NCBI GenBank assembly: GCA_934155265.1
Contig: CAKPGU010000014.1
Span: 1-47,783, forward strand
DNA length: 47,783 nucleotides
Origin: an uncultured Clostridia bacterium
Lineage (GTDB): Bacteria; Bacillota; Clostridia; TANB77; CAG-508
Direction of reading: 5' to 3'
Every line of letters starts with the position of its first letter. The stretch's first letter is position 1. The position numbers and the translations under genes were made by a program. This document shows positions 15,101 through 23,368 of the stretch, piece by piece. The notes below the pieces were generated by a model. The model had not been told where the DNA came from, searched no databases, and saw nothing but the letters and a program-made list of their open reading frames with translations.

Positions 15101-17383
15101 TAGTGCTTCTTTGTCATCTTCTTTATATGTTATTTTTCCTGTTTCTGCATCTATTGCAGTTACAACTGGTGCTCTTAAATAAGTTCCATCAATATTTTTG
15201 GTATCTGTTACATATTCTCCAGGTTCTATTGTTTGATCTTTACTAATAGCTGCTATATGTTTGAATAATGCTAAATCAAATATTTTTTCTACTGGTTTTA
15301 TTACTAATTTTTCAAAATCATCATCATCTTGCTCACCTTTATAGAAATTATCACTTTTTGATAAATCATCTGGATTTGATGTATCTCCCTTATAATTTTG
15401 CATATTATCTTTATTAACATTTGGTTTTGTGCCTGGAGCTGAGTCCCTATCTTCTCCAATAGTTGATGATGTTATATCTTTATTAGCTACTGAATCATGA
15501 GCTTTATTAATCCAAGCTACATTTGTTAATGTTATATCATTTTTTGTATCTGCTTCTTGAGCAACTTTACATTTTATTTCAATTGTTTCATAATCAAGTT
15601 TTCCTGTTGTATATGCATTTAAATCCTTTACTTGATTTTCTGTTGTATTTACAATCTTTAATGTAATTTGATTTAAAGTTGTATTATATGTTAATGTATA
15701 TGTGTTTTTTGCATTTCCATTTTTGTCTTTTGATACAACTGTTGATGAATTATTTGGTGAACTTATTAATCCTGTTGGTAATTGATCTATTATTTCACTT
15801 GCATATCCTGCTTTATTTCCCTCATTATATATCGCCAATGTATATGTTACTTCATCTTTATCTTCAACTATCACAGGATCTTTTCTGTGTTTGTAATTTG
15901 CTGTTGTTCCTGTTGCTAGTGTTGATGTATCAATATTTGGTACTCTTGTATTTTCAACATTTTTTCCATTTACTTGTGTTATATATTTACGTAGAGCCAA
16001 GTCAAATTCATCTGGTACTGCTTCAAATTCTGTTGGTATTGTTTCTTCTGTTCTTGTTACTTCAACAATTGGCTGTTCCGCTTTTAACTTAATAGAATTT
16101 TCATCTTCTGTACCATTCAACCATAATGTTTTCTTTGTTATCTCTTTTTTTACATCTATTTTTACATTTATTTTTTCTATTCCATTTCTTGGTACAGAAA
16201 CATAAAATCCTTCTGTTTTTCCAACTAAAGTCTTTATATCTGTTGTTCCAAGTGAATTTCCTTTACTATCTGTAAATGTATAATTAACGTCTTTACTGTT
16301 TTGATCAGTTACTTTTATTGAAACATCATTTGTTGTTGAACCGTTTTTGTCTATTTTAATTGGTCCAGCAATATAATTTGCTCCAACTCTAGTTATAGTT
16401 AATCTATATTTTTTATTTGTATTTTGAATCAATCCTGTTGTATTTACTGTTGCACCATTTGCTATTGTATAATTATTATCTGCTGTATAATTTTCTGCAT
16501 TGTTTTTAGCTGCATCTATTAAATAATTATATAATACTTGTACTTGTTCAAATCTTTCAACTCCTTCTCCTGTTGTTTGGTTATAATTTGCTAATTGTTG
16601 ATAATCTGAACCATTAGTTGTAATCGTCAACCAATCAGATGATGAATTTTTATTATTAAATATTGCATCATTTGTTTGGTCTTGCATATAATTTGTATAA
16701 TACCATATTGCAGCTCTTTGCACTGCCTTTATATCTGCGTCTGTAATTAAATGATCTTTACTATATCCAAAAGATACTGAGTTTCCTGATATATGACTGC
16801 TATAATCATATCCACTTATTGGTTCATAAAAATATTTATCTTCTCCAGAGTCATATTTAATTCCAATGTTACTCAAAAATTCAGTTTTATCTGTTTTTCC
16901 TTCTATATATGAATTATCTAATATCCATAAAAGTTCTCTGTAATATCCTGATTCTGATAATAGTGTTTTAACAACATCATCTGCATCATTTTCATTGTCA
17001 ACGATCTTTTTTAATAAATCCTCTCTATCTGCTTGTATATCATATGATAAGTTATATCCTACTATTGTATCTTTGTTTGTATTCCAAGAATCTCCATAAT
17101 TTCCTTTTATACAATATAGGTTTCTTTGATTTTTGCTTGCTGTTGTTGATGTTGATGTATCATAAGTTGTAATATTCCATATATATGCACTTGTTGCTGG
17201 CTTGCCAGCTTCATTAGTACCATTCGTTGGATCTCCAATCCCATATCCAATTCCTTTTGTGTCTAATTTTTTTAAATTCACATATATTGTTTCACCAGTA
17301 TTAGCATAACTTATAATATAACTTAGTAAAAATGCTACTATGGCTATTACTGCAATCAATATACTAACTTTTTTCTTTTTCAT
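12101..17383 (-). CDS. giant thioester-domain surface protein with pilin-type isopeptide modules
   Basis: A 1760-residue secreted, membrane-anchored protein. A signal segment (1-27) is followed by a thioester domain: C91 in LYCIKGN and Q222 in AVQRAAIWYYTN match the Cys and Gln of the TQxA-type domain, known to bond covalently to host or surface amines. Then come four modules beginning FDLALRK or similar (DNA near 16000, 15275, 13290 and 12705), each with a YNEGxxxGYASEI..LP motif; three end in Asp-rich segments such as GEDDQDI. Two SpaA/Cna-B-like modules with E-box signatures (IKETKAPDEY, AEIEAPAGYQ) and a fimbrial-backbone-like module lie between. The C-terminus is one helix plus KKFVM, with no LPXTG. 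It is monocistronic. Confidence 0.92.
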   Translation of the reverse strand: MKKKKVSILIAVIAIVAFLLSYIISYANTGETIYVNLKKLDTKGIGYGIGDPTNGTNEAGKPATSAYIWNITTYDTSTSTTASKNQRNLYCIKGNYGDSWNTNKDTIVGYNLSYDIQADREDLLKKIVDNENDADDVVKTLLSESGYYRELLWILDNSYIEGKTDKTEFLSNIGIKYDSGEDKYFYEPISGYDYSSHISGNSVSFGYSKDHLITDADIKAVQRAAIWYYTNYMQDQTNDAIFNNKNSSSDWLTITTNGSDYQQLANYNQTTGEGVERFEQVQVLYNYLIDAAKNNAENYTADNNYTIANGATVNTTGLIQNTNKKYRLTITRVGANYIAGPIKIDKNGSTTNDVSIKVTDQNSKDVNYTFTDSKGNSLGTTDIKTLVGKTEGFYVSVPRNGIEKINVKIDVKKEITKKTLWLNGTEDENSIKLKAEQPIVEVTRTEETIPTEFEAVPDEFDLALRKYITQVNGKNVENTRVPNIDTSTLATGTTANYKHRKDPVIVEDKDEVTYTLAIYNEGNKAGYASEIIDQLPTGLISSPNNSSTVVSKDKNGNAKNTYTLTYNTTLNQITLKIVNTTENQVKDLNAYTTGKLDYETIEIKCKVAQEADTKNDITLTNVAWINKAHDSVANKDITSSTIGEDRDSAPGTKPNVNKDNMQNYKGDTSNPDDLSKSDNFYKGEQDDDDFEKLVIKPVEKIFDLALFKHIAAISKDQTIEPGEYVTDTKNIDGTYLRAPVVTAIDAETGKITYKEDDKEALVVEPGDYVLYTIRVYNEGEINGYASKIKDTLPIGLEFVVGNEEYNGIWNLEGLDTDGRQIVSTTWYAKGQGAELNAQPGDANYKANLLNALNKEGAISNTKPANPDYLDAQVLCKVTENATSDRVLVNYAQISDDSDENGNPVDDIDSTTDKWIDGEDDQDIERIKVRTDGKYNVVLVKEDKDGQQLNSTAKFEVTTNGVKEEKEITGRLTIAENVPVDKDHLTDDVYIIKETKAPDEYCEFDGTITVTVSKKVKDDGSGYETSMKYTVVDSNGNDITGKKDANVYLNEDGNIYVEVKNYKEPEIHKGVKDVKNQDSGYNADDVHTWVIESDIPKNIDEYKFYDIVDDIDYRLKFEGTDNVTVKIGNTKLTEGTDYKISYTENATGVQDKTKSGTLVLTFIDTENSMNASDKVKNNAGEKIQVTFKTTFAKDENGNLLAAMGEQVENQAKLEYKNSSSDNKVVKESEKPEVHTGGVTLYKYYVANGEKISLAGAKFGIYATEEDAKNNKNVIATAVSDDKGIVKFIGIKYGGDANSNKDNLTSDGTYKYDADSASTKYWVAEIEAPAGYQKHNGTIEVIINKDSYNEKEIKYEVENEKLNFDLALRKFITEVQGKEVTSRVPEVKIEDKKITYEHTKDPLTVHVEDTIIYTIRVYNEGNIDGYASEVTDDIPEYLEYLPDENTNVQYMWKMYDKDGNETTNVEDAVKVKTKYLSKDNGTDKLLKAFDGTTVNYQDVKIAFKVKDPNSNTTIITNHAQISDDSDKDGNPIEDIDSKPDEWNDGEDDQDEENVKVEYFDLSLLKFVSKVIVIENGKETISETGYNGHENPEPVVKVELHKKKINEVTVKFGYGITITNEGDIPGYATEITDYVPEGLRFDASDNPLWTDEGNNVISTKQLENTLLQPGESVTVQVILTWINGADNLALKTNTAEISEDKNEYDVPDRDSTPDNKKDGEDDIDIAKVILAISTGAAKTYFTLAIGLLTIVLVGVVLIKKFVM

Positions 17384-17424
17384 TTAATTCATCCTTTCTC
17401 ATTTTCGAGTTTCATACATTATTT

Positions 17425-17453
17425 ATTATACTTCTTTTTAAGAATAAAATCAA
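17425..17453 (-). promoter_or_regulatory. promoter of the large surface protein gene
   Basis: On the minus strand TTGATT (17453-17448), a 17-nt spacer, then TATAAT (17430-17425), 42 nt before the ATG. The ATG has GAAAGGATG as its ribosome site region. Confidence 0.75.
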
Positions 17454-17530
17454 TATTTTTTCATATATTTTATAAGATATTTTTATATTTTTTAATTTTG
17501 ATCAATCATTGATATATTGGAGGTTTTAAC

Positions 17531-18769
17531 GTGAAATTTTACAAGATTTTATTTTGCATATTTGCAATAATTTTTTCATATATTTTTCCAGTTTATGCTG
17601 ATGATGAAGACTATGAAATTTCTTCTGATATTTCTTCTATTAATGTATCATCAGAAATTTCGGATGAACCATCTCTAAATTCAAGAGCAGCTATAATTTA
17701 TGAACGTTCATCAGGTACTATTTTATTTGGAAAAAATGAAAATGAAAAAAGAAAAATGGCTTCAACTACAAAAATTATGACTGCAATAGTTGTTATTGAA
17801 AAATGTAATTTAGAAGATATTGTCACAGTTTCCAAAAAAGCTGCTGGTACAGGTGGATCACGTTTAGGATTACATACAGACGACAAAGTTTCAGTTCTTA
17901 ATTTACTTTACGGACTATTACTATGTTCAGGAAACGATGCCGCTGTTGCACTTGCAGAATTTGTTGGAGGTGATGTTTCTAGTTTTGCTGATTTGATGAA
18001 TTCAAAAGCCTCAGAACTAAGTTTAACTTCAACTCATTTTGTTACTCCTCATGGACTTGATAACGATAATCATTATACTACTGCTTACGAACTTGCACTT
18101 ATTACAAACTATGCTTTAAAAAATGAAACTTTTCGTAATATTGTTGGTACCAAAAATTATAATATTTCTATTAACGGATATTCTAAAAATTTATCAAATA
18201 CAAATGAACTTCTTGGAAATTTAAATGGTGTTTATGGTGTAAAAACCGGATTTACTAATGGTGCTAATCGATGTCTTGTTACTTCTGTTAAACGTAATAA
18301 TATGGATTTGATATGTGTTGTTCTTGGTGCAGATACAAAAAAAGACCGAACTAAAGATAGTTGCAAATTAATTGAATATGCTTTTAAAAATTTTGAATTA
18401 GTAAATATTAAAGAAAAAATTTTAAATGAATTTGCAAATTGGAAAATATGTAATTCTTCAAGTTTTACTGTTGAAAAAGGTATTTCCAATAACATTGATG
18501 CAATATTGGAAGATTTGCCTTATAATTTTTTGCCAGTAAATTGTAATCATGTTAATGATATTAGCATATATATATATTGTAATACAACTTTTAAAGCTCC
18601 ACTTTCAGCCAATACCTCAATAGGTTATATTACAGTCTGTATTGACAACAAAAATTCACTTACTTTAAGTATATATAATTCTAATGATATTCCATCCAAA
18701 GGGTGTTTTAACTTTTTTAATACTATGATTAAAAATTATACATATCATTTGGAAGCTTTATTTTACTAA
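17531..18769 (+). CDS. dacF: D-alanyl-D-alanine carboxypeptidase, DacF/PBP5 family
   Basis: A secreted serine peptidase (S11) that trims the terminal D-Ala of peptidoglycan stems. A signal peptide ends near VYA-DD (residue 23). Catalytic motifs are STTK (78-81), SGN (132-134) and KTG (237-239), in the right order and spacing. The C-terminal part (about 285-412) is the usual PBP5_C-like beta domain but ends without an obvious amphipathic anchor. The gene starts with GTG preceded by TTGGAGG 6 nt upstream. It diverges from the surface protein gene. The subfamily (DacF, sporulation sigma-F dependent in Bacillus) is a guess. Confidence 0.92.
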   Translation: MKFYKILFCIFAIIFSYIFPVYADDEDYEISSDISSINVSSEISDEPSLNSRAAIIYERSSGTILFGKNENEKRKMASTTKIMTAIVVIEKCNLEDIVTVSKKAAGTGGSRLGLHTDDKVSVLNLLYGLLLCSGNDAAVALAEFVGGDVSSFADLMNSKASELSLTSTHFVTPHGLDNDNHYTTAYELALITNYALKNETFRNIVGTKNYNISINGYSKNLSNTNELLGNLNGVYGVKTGFTNGANRCLVTSVKRNNMDLICVVLGADTKKDRTKDSCKLIEYAFKNFELVNIKEKILNEFANWKICNSSSFTVEKGISNNIDAILEDLPYNFLPVNCNHVNDISIYIYCNTTFKAPLSANTSIGYITVCIDNKNSLTLSIYNSNDIPSKGCFNFFNTMIKNYTYHLEALFY

Positions 18770-18787
18770 AATTTTATCCTTTTTTTC

Positions 18788-18816
18788 TTGACAAATCAGA
18801 AATATTTTGGTATTAT
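18788..18816 (+). promoter_or_regulatory. tRNA operon promoter
   Basis: TTGACA (18788-18793), a 17-nt spacer, then TATTAT (18811-18816). The -10 ends 16 nt before the first base of tRNA-Gly. Confidence 0.75.
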
Positions 18817-18832
18817 AATTAAGCTTACAGTT

Positions 18833-18906
18833 GCAGGTATAGTTTAGTGGTAAAACATAACCTTGCCAAGGTTAAGTTACGGGTCCGATTCCCGTTACCT
18901 GCTCCA
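18833..18906 (+). tRNA. tRNA-Gly (GCC)
   Basis: 74 nt including an encoded CCA. The acceptor stem is GCAGGTA with TACCTGC. The anticodon loop TTGCCAA gives GCC. The T-arm GGGTCCGATTCCC is standard. Confidence 0.97.
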
Positions 18907-18911
18907 AATGT

Positions 18912-18985
18912 GGCGACATAGCCAAGTGGTAAGGCACGAGTCTGCAAAACTCTGATCCCCGGTCCGAATCCGGGTGTCGCCTCCA
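18912..18985 (+). tRNA. tRNA-Cys (GCA)
   Basis: 74 nt including an encoded CCA. The acceptor stem is GGCGACA with TGTCGCC. The anticodon loop CTGCAAA gives GCA. The T-arm is CCGGTCCGAATCCGG. It starts 6 nt after tRNA-Gly in the same transcript. Confidence 0.97.
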
Positions 18986-19023
18986 ATATAAATTTATTTG
19001 TATTAACAGAATAGATAACCACA

Positions 19024-19052
19024 AAAATCATTCTTTTCAGAATGATTTTTTC
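19024..19052 (+). terminator. tRNA operon terminator
   Basis: AAAATCATTCT, loop TTTC, AGAATGATTTT, then a T-rich tail. It closes the tRNA-Gly/Cys transcript. Confidence 0.85.
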
Positions 19053-19072
19053 TTTACCATTAAATAAAATTG

Positions 19073-19081
19073 TGATATAAT
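19073..19081 (+). promoter_or_regulatory. extended -10 promoter for the Cys-rich mini-gene
   Basis: TGATATAAT places TG one base before TATAAT (19076-19081). The -35 is weak. A CTCCTTTAGGAG hairpin sits in the 5' leader before the start codon at 19168. Confidence 0.5.
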
Positions 19082-19167
19082 TTACATACTTTAATTTATA
19101 TAATCTCCTTTAGGAGTTAATCATAAAAAGCATATACATCACAATAATTTGTAAGGAGGTAAATTAT

Positions 19168-19362
19168 ATGACTAAACTTTCTTTTTTTTCTGTCTTAAAA
19201 AGTAACTTAAAATGTGCATTTTGCAAAAAAGAAAATTGTACCGTAAAATATCTTCCAGAACGAAAACGGATTCAATATTACAATGGTTCAAAATTTGTTA
19301 TAGAATGCGAAAAAGATAAAGAAAAACGTGAAAACGCAATCTTTAAAAAACATTTTAATTAA
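19168..19362 (+). CDS. small Cys-containing protein of unknown function
   Basis: A 64-residue basic protein. Cysteines C16 and C19 (CAFC), C24 and C48 could form a four-cysteine metal site, but the spacing does not match a family I recognise. AAGGAGG lies 9 nt before the ATG, and the gene has its own extended -10 and a terminator, so it is likely expressed. No membrane segment or signal peptide is present. Confidence 0.65.
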   Translation: MTKLSFFSVLKSNLKCAFCKKENCTVKYLPERKRIQYYNGSKFVIECEKDKEKRENAIFKKHFN

Positions 19363-19375
19363 AAAGTTAGTCAAT

Positions 19376-19420
19376 AAAATAGAATGTTTCTCCATTCAGT
19401 GGCTAAACATTCTGTTTTAT
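19376..19420. terminator. bidirectional terminator
   Basis: AAAATAGAATGTTT pairs with AAACATTCTGTTTT across a 15-nt loop. It separates the Cys-rich mini-gene from the convergent Spo0E-like gene. Confidence 0.8.
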
Positions 19421-19421
19421 T

Positions 19422-19568
19422 TTAAATTCTTTTTTTATTTCTTCTATAGTATTCAGCAATTAATTCATCAAGTTCGATACTCAATTGATAAATAATACTA
19501 TAGTCTTTTCCTGTAACAATACTCTCATTTAATTTATCTCTTAATTTACAAATTTCATCATTTAACAT
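19422..19568 (-). CDS. Spo0E-family aspartyl-phosphate phosphatase
   Basis: A 48-residue protein opening MLNDEICKLRDKLNESIV and carrying LSIELDELIAEYY, the SQELDxLIxxYY signature of Spo0E-like phosphatases that dephosphorylate Spo0A~P and delay sporulation. The ATG at 19568 is preferred because AAGGAGAGAG lies 5 nt upstream. A start 13 codons earlier lacks a ribosome site. About 130 nt upstream is TGTCGAA (19705-19699), identical to the Spo0A box core, and a TTGACC-17-TATTTT promoter-like pair lies between. The size is normal for the family. Confidence 0.85.
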   Translation of the reverse strand: MLNDEICKLRDKLNESIVTGKDYSIIYQLSIELDELIAEYYRRNKKRI

Positions 19569-19698
19569 GTAGTCTCTCTCCTTTTTTACAATTATTCGTA
19601 AGTACATTTATAAAATAACATATTATTACATTTGGGTCAATAAAATATTTCATTTTTTTTACTTTTCGTCTGCCCTTTTTCCATTGATTTTACGGTAT

Positions 19699-19705
19699 TT
19701 CGACA
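19699..19705 (-). promoter_or_regulatory. possible Spo0A box
   Basis: TGTCGAA on the minus strand matches the Spo0A-binding core (TGNCGAA). It lies upstream of the Spo0E-like gene. A 7-mer can occur by chance, so this is suggestive only. Confidence 0.35.
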
Positions 19706-19790
19706 ACATGTTACATTTTTTGAGTTTATTTTATTTAATTCATCATATTTCATATTACTTTTTTATTACATTAATCTAAATAAATTACAA

Positions 19791-21065
19791 TCATGCCTTT
19801 TTTATTACAGAAATAATCATCTTTTTGTCATCAAATACTTCTTTTAAAATTTGTTCAGCATATTGTTCATTAACTGTATTTATTTCTTCCAAATAATCAA
19901 AACTATTTATTTCCTTAAAGAAATCTGCAAGAAACATTCTTGCAATATCTGCAACATCATTATATTCTTTTACATATTCACCATAAATTCTTTTCTTTAT
20001 TCTATTAAATTCTTCAGAATTAATTGATGATTTCTTCATTGTTTCTATTATATTTTGAAACCTATTAAATACTACTTCAGGTTTTGGAGATTGACCTGTA
20101 ACCAAAATATGTGCATACCCTCTTGCAAATTCATAGTCAAGGCTTGGTGTTGCAAATAATATTCCTTCATCATATAATTCTTTATATAATTTTGAACTTT
20201 TTCCAATTATCATATTTAATAATATTTCTATTGCAATGTGTTTACGTACTCTTTCTTTTGTATCAACCAATTTATCTTTTATACCAATTGCAAATAGTGG
20301 TTGACTTACATCCATGTTTTGTTCTATTTTTTCTTTTACTATTTCTTCTTGTTCTTCTGGATATATTCTTTTAATTTCTCCATTTGCTTTTTTATCTATT
20401 AATCTCTTCTTTATTTCTTCAAGTAATTCTTCTGGTTCAAAATCACCACATACAACCATTGCCATATTTGATGGATTATAAAAAGTATTATAGCATTTAT
20501 ATAAAATTTTTTTATCTATGTGGCTTATTGTCTCTATCGTTCCTGTTATATCTAATTTTACAGGATGCTCATGATACATAGCTTCCATTGCATTTAAATA
20601 AACTTTCCATTCAGGGTAATCATCATACATCATTATTTCTTGACCAATTATCCCTTTTTCTTTTTCTACGTTTTCATCTGTAAAATATGGATGTTGAACA
20701 TAATCCATAAGTTCATCTAATGCTGGATAAAAATTTTCTGTACATTCAAACAAATATGCAGTATGATCATTTGTTGTATATGCATTTGCATCAACTCCTA
20801 ATGCCGTAAGTGCATCAAGACTATTTACGCCATTTTCTTGTTCAAACATTTTGTGTTCTAAAAAATGTGCAACTCCTTTTGGTACTTCTGTTTCGTTTTC
20901 TTCTCCTGGTACAACAAATTTACTATCATTAGAACCATAATTTGTTCCCCATATAACATATTTTTTCTGAATTCCTTTTTTTGGTATAATCATTACTGTT
21001 AATCCATTTTCAAGCTTTTCTATATATACTTTTTCTTTTACTTTTGAATTTTCTATAATTTTCAT
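19791..21065 (-). CDS. ymfH: M16-family zinc protease YmfH-like (catalytic partner)
   Basis: A 424-residue member of the insulysin/M16B peptidase family. The inverted zinc motif HFLEH is at residues 67-71, with the downstream glutamate in EKEKGIIGQEIMMYDD. Residues in the second half (FARGYAH) fit the M16_C domain. Together with the adjacent YmfF-like gene it forms the usual active/inactive pair. In Bacillus this locus has been linked to EF-P modification. AAGGAGG precedes the ATG, and the gap to ymfF is 27 nt. Confidence 0.92.
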   Translation of the reverse strand: MKIIENSKVKEKVYIEKLENGLTVMIIPKKGIQKKYVIWGTNYGSNDSKFVVPGEENETEVPKGVAHFLEHKMFEQENGVNSLDALTALGVDANAYTTNDHTAYLFECTENFYPALDELMDYVQHPYFTDENVEKEKGIIGQEIMMYDDYPEWKVYLNAMEAMYHEHPVKLDITGTIETISHIDKKILYKCYNTFYNPSNMAMVVCGDFEPEELLEEIKKRLIDKKANGEIKRIYPEEQEEIVKEKIEQNMDVSQPLFAIGIKDKLVDTKERVRKHIAIEILLNMIIGKSSKLYKELYDEGILFATPSLDYEFARGYAHILVTGQSPKPEVVFNRFQNIIETMKKSSINSEEFNRIKKRIYGEYVKEYNDVADIARMFLADFFKEINSFDYLEEINTVNEQYAEQILKEVFDDKKMIISVIKKA

Positions 21066-21092
21066 ATTGTTCTTGTTTCCTCCTTATCCTTT

Positions 21093-22367
21093 TTATTTAG
21101 TCAAATCTTTCAAAAAATATACAGTATTTATACTTATAGAATTTGCAACATCTATGATGTCTTGTTTATTTACTTTTTTAATCTTTTCTATATATTGCTC
21201 TAATGATGTTTTCGAATTTGTTAATTCCTGTCCAAAAAAATAAGTAACTTCTGTATCTTGCTCATCATCTATACTTCTTATCCCAGATATTATACCTTTT
21301 TTCGCATTTTCTATATCTTCATCTGTAAATATCCCTTTTTTCATATCTTCTAATTGTTTTCGTATAATTTCCATTGCTTTATCATAATTCTTTATTTCTA
21401 TTCCGCATCTTATAAATATATTGCTTTTATATCTTACATAATTTGAACTTGCTGTATATGCTAAACTTGCTTTTTCTCTTACTTCTTGGAACATTTTGGA
21501 ATTTGCTGTTCCTCCAAGAATTGCATTATACATCATTGCATTATATTTTTGCTCTTCATTATCTAAATGTAAATCTAATCCAATTACTATCTTTCCTTGA
21601 ATAACATCCATCTCTTCTTTCAATTCTTTTTCTTCAACATTTTCCTTTGTTTCGACTCTGTTTATTTTATATTTTGGCTCTCTTTGTTGTAATTTTAAAA
21701 TATTTTCATTTTGTTCTACTATTTCTGTAGCATCTTCTATATCTCCTGATATAAATATATCTATTTTACATTCTGAAATCATTTTTTTATAATATTCATA
21801 TAAATTTTGAGCTGTAATTGAATCTAAGTCCTCAATATATCCATATTTGTATAATCCATATTGTTTATCTTTATACATTTCTTCTATACATCTATCAAAT
21901 GCATATCTTGCTTTATTATCGACTTTTCCCTCAATTATTCTCTTTATATTTTCTTTTTCTTGTTTAATATATTCCTCTTTAAATGCATTATTTTCAACAA
22001 GCGGATTAAATACAATCTCTAGTAATTTATCTATTGATTTTTTTAATATATTTTCATTACTTTGAGGAAGAAATTTGTCATTTATTGTTTCTATATAAAA
22101 TTTTAATATATGATTATCTCCTGTTTTATCTAGTCCACAATCAAAGCTTGCACCATACATTTCTTCCATTTCTTGGCTTATTTGTGCCAATGTAGGCATA
22201 TTTTTACTTCCTCTTCTTAACACTGCTGATAATAAAGAATTTTTTGTTACATCTTCTCTCGTTATTGGCATACTTAAAAATACTGCTATTAGATTTGTTT
22301 TAAATTTTTCTGTTTGTATCTCATGTAATTTTATTCCCTTTTTTATTTCTTTTTCCGTATATTGCAT
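21093..22367 (-). CDS. ymfF: M16-family protein YmfF-like (non-catalytic partner)
   Basis: An M16-fold protein of about 424 residues. Where an active member has HxxEH this one reads LLSAVLRRGSKNMPT, so no zinc ligands are present. LAYTASSNYVRYKSNIFIRCGIE near residue 310-330 is the conserved C-terminal M16 segment. The ATG at 22367 is preferred over one 3 codons upstream, because AAAGGATGAGG then sits at a normal distance. It likely acts as the inactive half of a heterodimer with the ymfH product. Confidence 0.9.
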   Translation of the reverse strand: MQYTEKEIKKGIKLHEIQTEKFKTNLIAVFLSMPITREDVTKNSLLSAVLRRGSKNMPTLAQISQEMEEMYGASFDCGLDKTGDNHILKFYIETINDKFLPQSNENILKKSIDKLLEIVFNPLVENNAFKEEYIKQEKENIKRIIEGKVDNKARYAFDRCIEEMYKDKQYGLYKYGYIEDLDSITAQNLYEYYKKMISECKIDIFISGDIEDATEIVEQNENILKLQQREPKYKINRVETKENVEEKELKEEMDVIQGKIVIGLDLHLDNEEQKYNAMMYNAILGGTANSKMFQEVREKASLAYTASSNYVRYKSNIFIRCGIEIKNYDKAMEIIRKQLEDMKKGIFTDEDIENAKKGIISGIRSIDDEQDTEVTYFFGQELTNSKTSLEQYIEKIKKVNKQDIIDVANSISINTVYFLKDLTK

Positions 22368-22472
22368 TTTCCTCATCCTTTCTTCTTTTTAGTTATTTTT
22401 TACTATTATATAGTATAATATATTTTAATTTAATTATTCAAGAGTTTTATTTGTATTAATCAATTTTTTCAT

Positions 22473-22497
22473 AAAAAAAAGAAGCTTTCGCTTCTCC
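22473..22497 (-). terminator. rpsU terminator
   Basis: On the minus strand GAGAAGC, loop GAAA, GCTTCTTTTTTTT: a tetraloop hairpin with an eight-base T run. Confidence 0.93.
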
Positions 22498-22503
22498 TTT
22501 ATT

Positions 22504-22674
22504 TTAGAATTTTCTTTTTCTAGCTGCCTCTGATTTTTTCTTTCTTTTTACACTTGGTTTTTCATAATGTTCTCTTTTACGAACTTCTTGAAGAACCCCA
22601 TTTCTTGCACATTGTCTTTTAAATCTTTTTAGTGCATCTTCTATATTTCCATTATTAACTTTTATTTCTGACAT
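22504..22674 (-). CDS. rpsU: 30S ribosomal protein S21
   Basis: A 56-residue basic protein, MSEIKVNNGNIEDALKRF with KRQCARNGVLQEVRKREHYE and a Lys/Arg-rich end, matching bacterial S21, a late-assembling small-subunit protein near the anti-Shine-Dalgarno. GGAAGGAGGGG lies 7 nt before the ATG. It has its own promoter and terminator. It follows the M16 pair on the same strand but is transcribed independently and upstream of it. Confidence 0.96.
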   Translation of the reverse strand: MSEIKVNNGNIEDALKRFKRQCARNGVLQEVRKREHYEKPSVKRKKKSEAARKRKF

Positions 22675-22749
22675 TAATATTCCCCTCCTTCCGGCGTTTA
22701 GAACACTGTATGTGGGATTTCGTTTGTTCTCATCCTATATACGTTAACC

Positions 22750-22779
22750 ATTATACATTATTTGGATATACATTGTCAA
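22750..22779 (-). promoter_or_regulatory. rpsU promoter
   Basis: On the minus strand TTGACA (22779-22774), an 18-nt spacer, then TATAAT (22755-22750): consensus at both boxes. The leader is about 70 nt. Confidence 0.88.
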
Positions 22780-22829
22780 GCTTTTTACAAAATTAAGTTA
22801 ATTTTATTATTAGTAATATTTATTTAAAA

Positions 22830-23351
22830 TTAAATATTATATGGAATTACTTTATGTACTTTAAGTGATTTTGTAACATCTATAATTCTTTGATTTGAAG
22901 AACCTCTAAATTTTAAGCTTAAGTCTTTTTTATCTTCATCAAATTTTCCATCAACTAATACATCTATATATGACATTAATTCTTTTGTTTCATTCCAATT
23001 ACTAAACATATTTCCTACTACATCTTTATCAAATGTATATCCTGTATAACACCATATGTTTTTTTCTGGAAATTTTTCTTTTACTCTTTTAACTAATGGC
23101 AATAATCCTTTTTGATTTTGATATTCTAGGGGCTCTCCTCCTAAAATTGAGAGCCCTGCTACATATGGATGATCTAATTCTTCTATTATTTTATCTATAT
23201 CTTTTTCCGTAAATTCTTTTCCATAGTTAAAGTCCCATGCTTGTGCATTAAAGCACCCTTTGCAATGATGATTGCATCCACTTACAAATAATGATACTCT
23301 TACTCCTTGTCCATTTGCTACATCTGCTACTTTTATATCTGCATAATTCAT
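22830..23351 (-). CDS. nrdG: anaerobic ribonucleotide reductase activating protein NrdG
   Basis: A radical-SAM iron-sulfur enzyme that installs the glycyl radical on NrdD. CNHHCKGC (C26, C30, C33) is the cluster motif, followed by FNAQAWDFNYG and LSILGGEPLE. The 173 residues are typical. TGGAGG precedes the ATG. The partner nrdD gene is not visible. The upstream neighbour, 17 nt away, is the end of the InlB-repeat coding sequence, so it is cotranscribed with a surface gene, an unusual setting. Confidence 0.95.
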   Translation of the reverse strand: MNYADIKVADVANGQGVRVSLFVSGCNHHCKGCFNAQAWDFNYGKEFTEKDIDKIIEELDHPYVAGLSILGGEPLEYQNQKGLLPLVKRVKEKFPEKNIWCYTGYTFDKDVVGNMFSNWNETKELMSYIDVLVDGKFDEDKKDLSLKFRGSSNQRIIDVTKSLKVHKVIPYNI

Positions 23352-23368
23352 TTATATTCCTCCATTTT

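Noticed and set aside
14653..15246. A long Leu/His/Tyr-rich plus-strand ORF inside the large surface protein gene
   Set aside because: It is the antisense of an A/T-rich Asp/Glu/Lys-coding frame, has no ribosome site and no recognisable domain. Similar ORFs lie opposite minE, rpoB and gdpP.
18825..19031. A 68-codon minus-strand ORF across the two tRNA genes
   Set aside because: Its product (GFGPGIRVLQTRALPLGYV and GNRTRNL motifs) is the well-known artefact of translating the antisense of tRNA genes. The tRNAs themselves explain the sequence.
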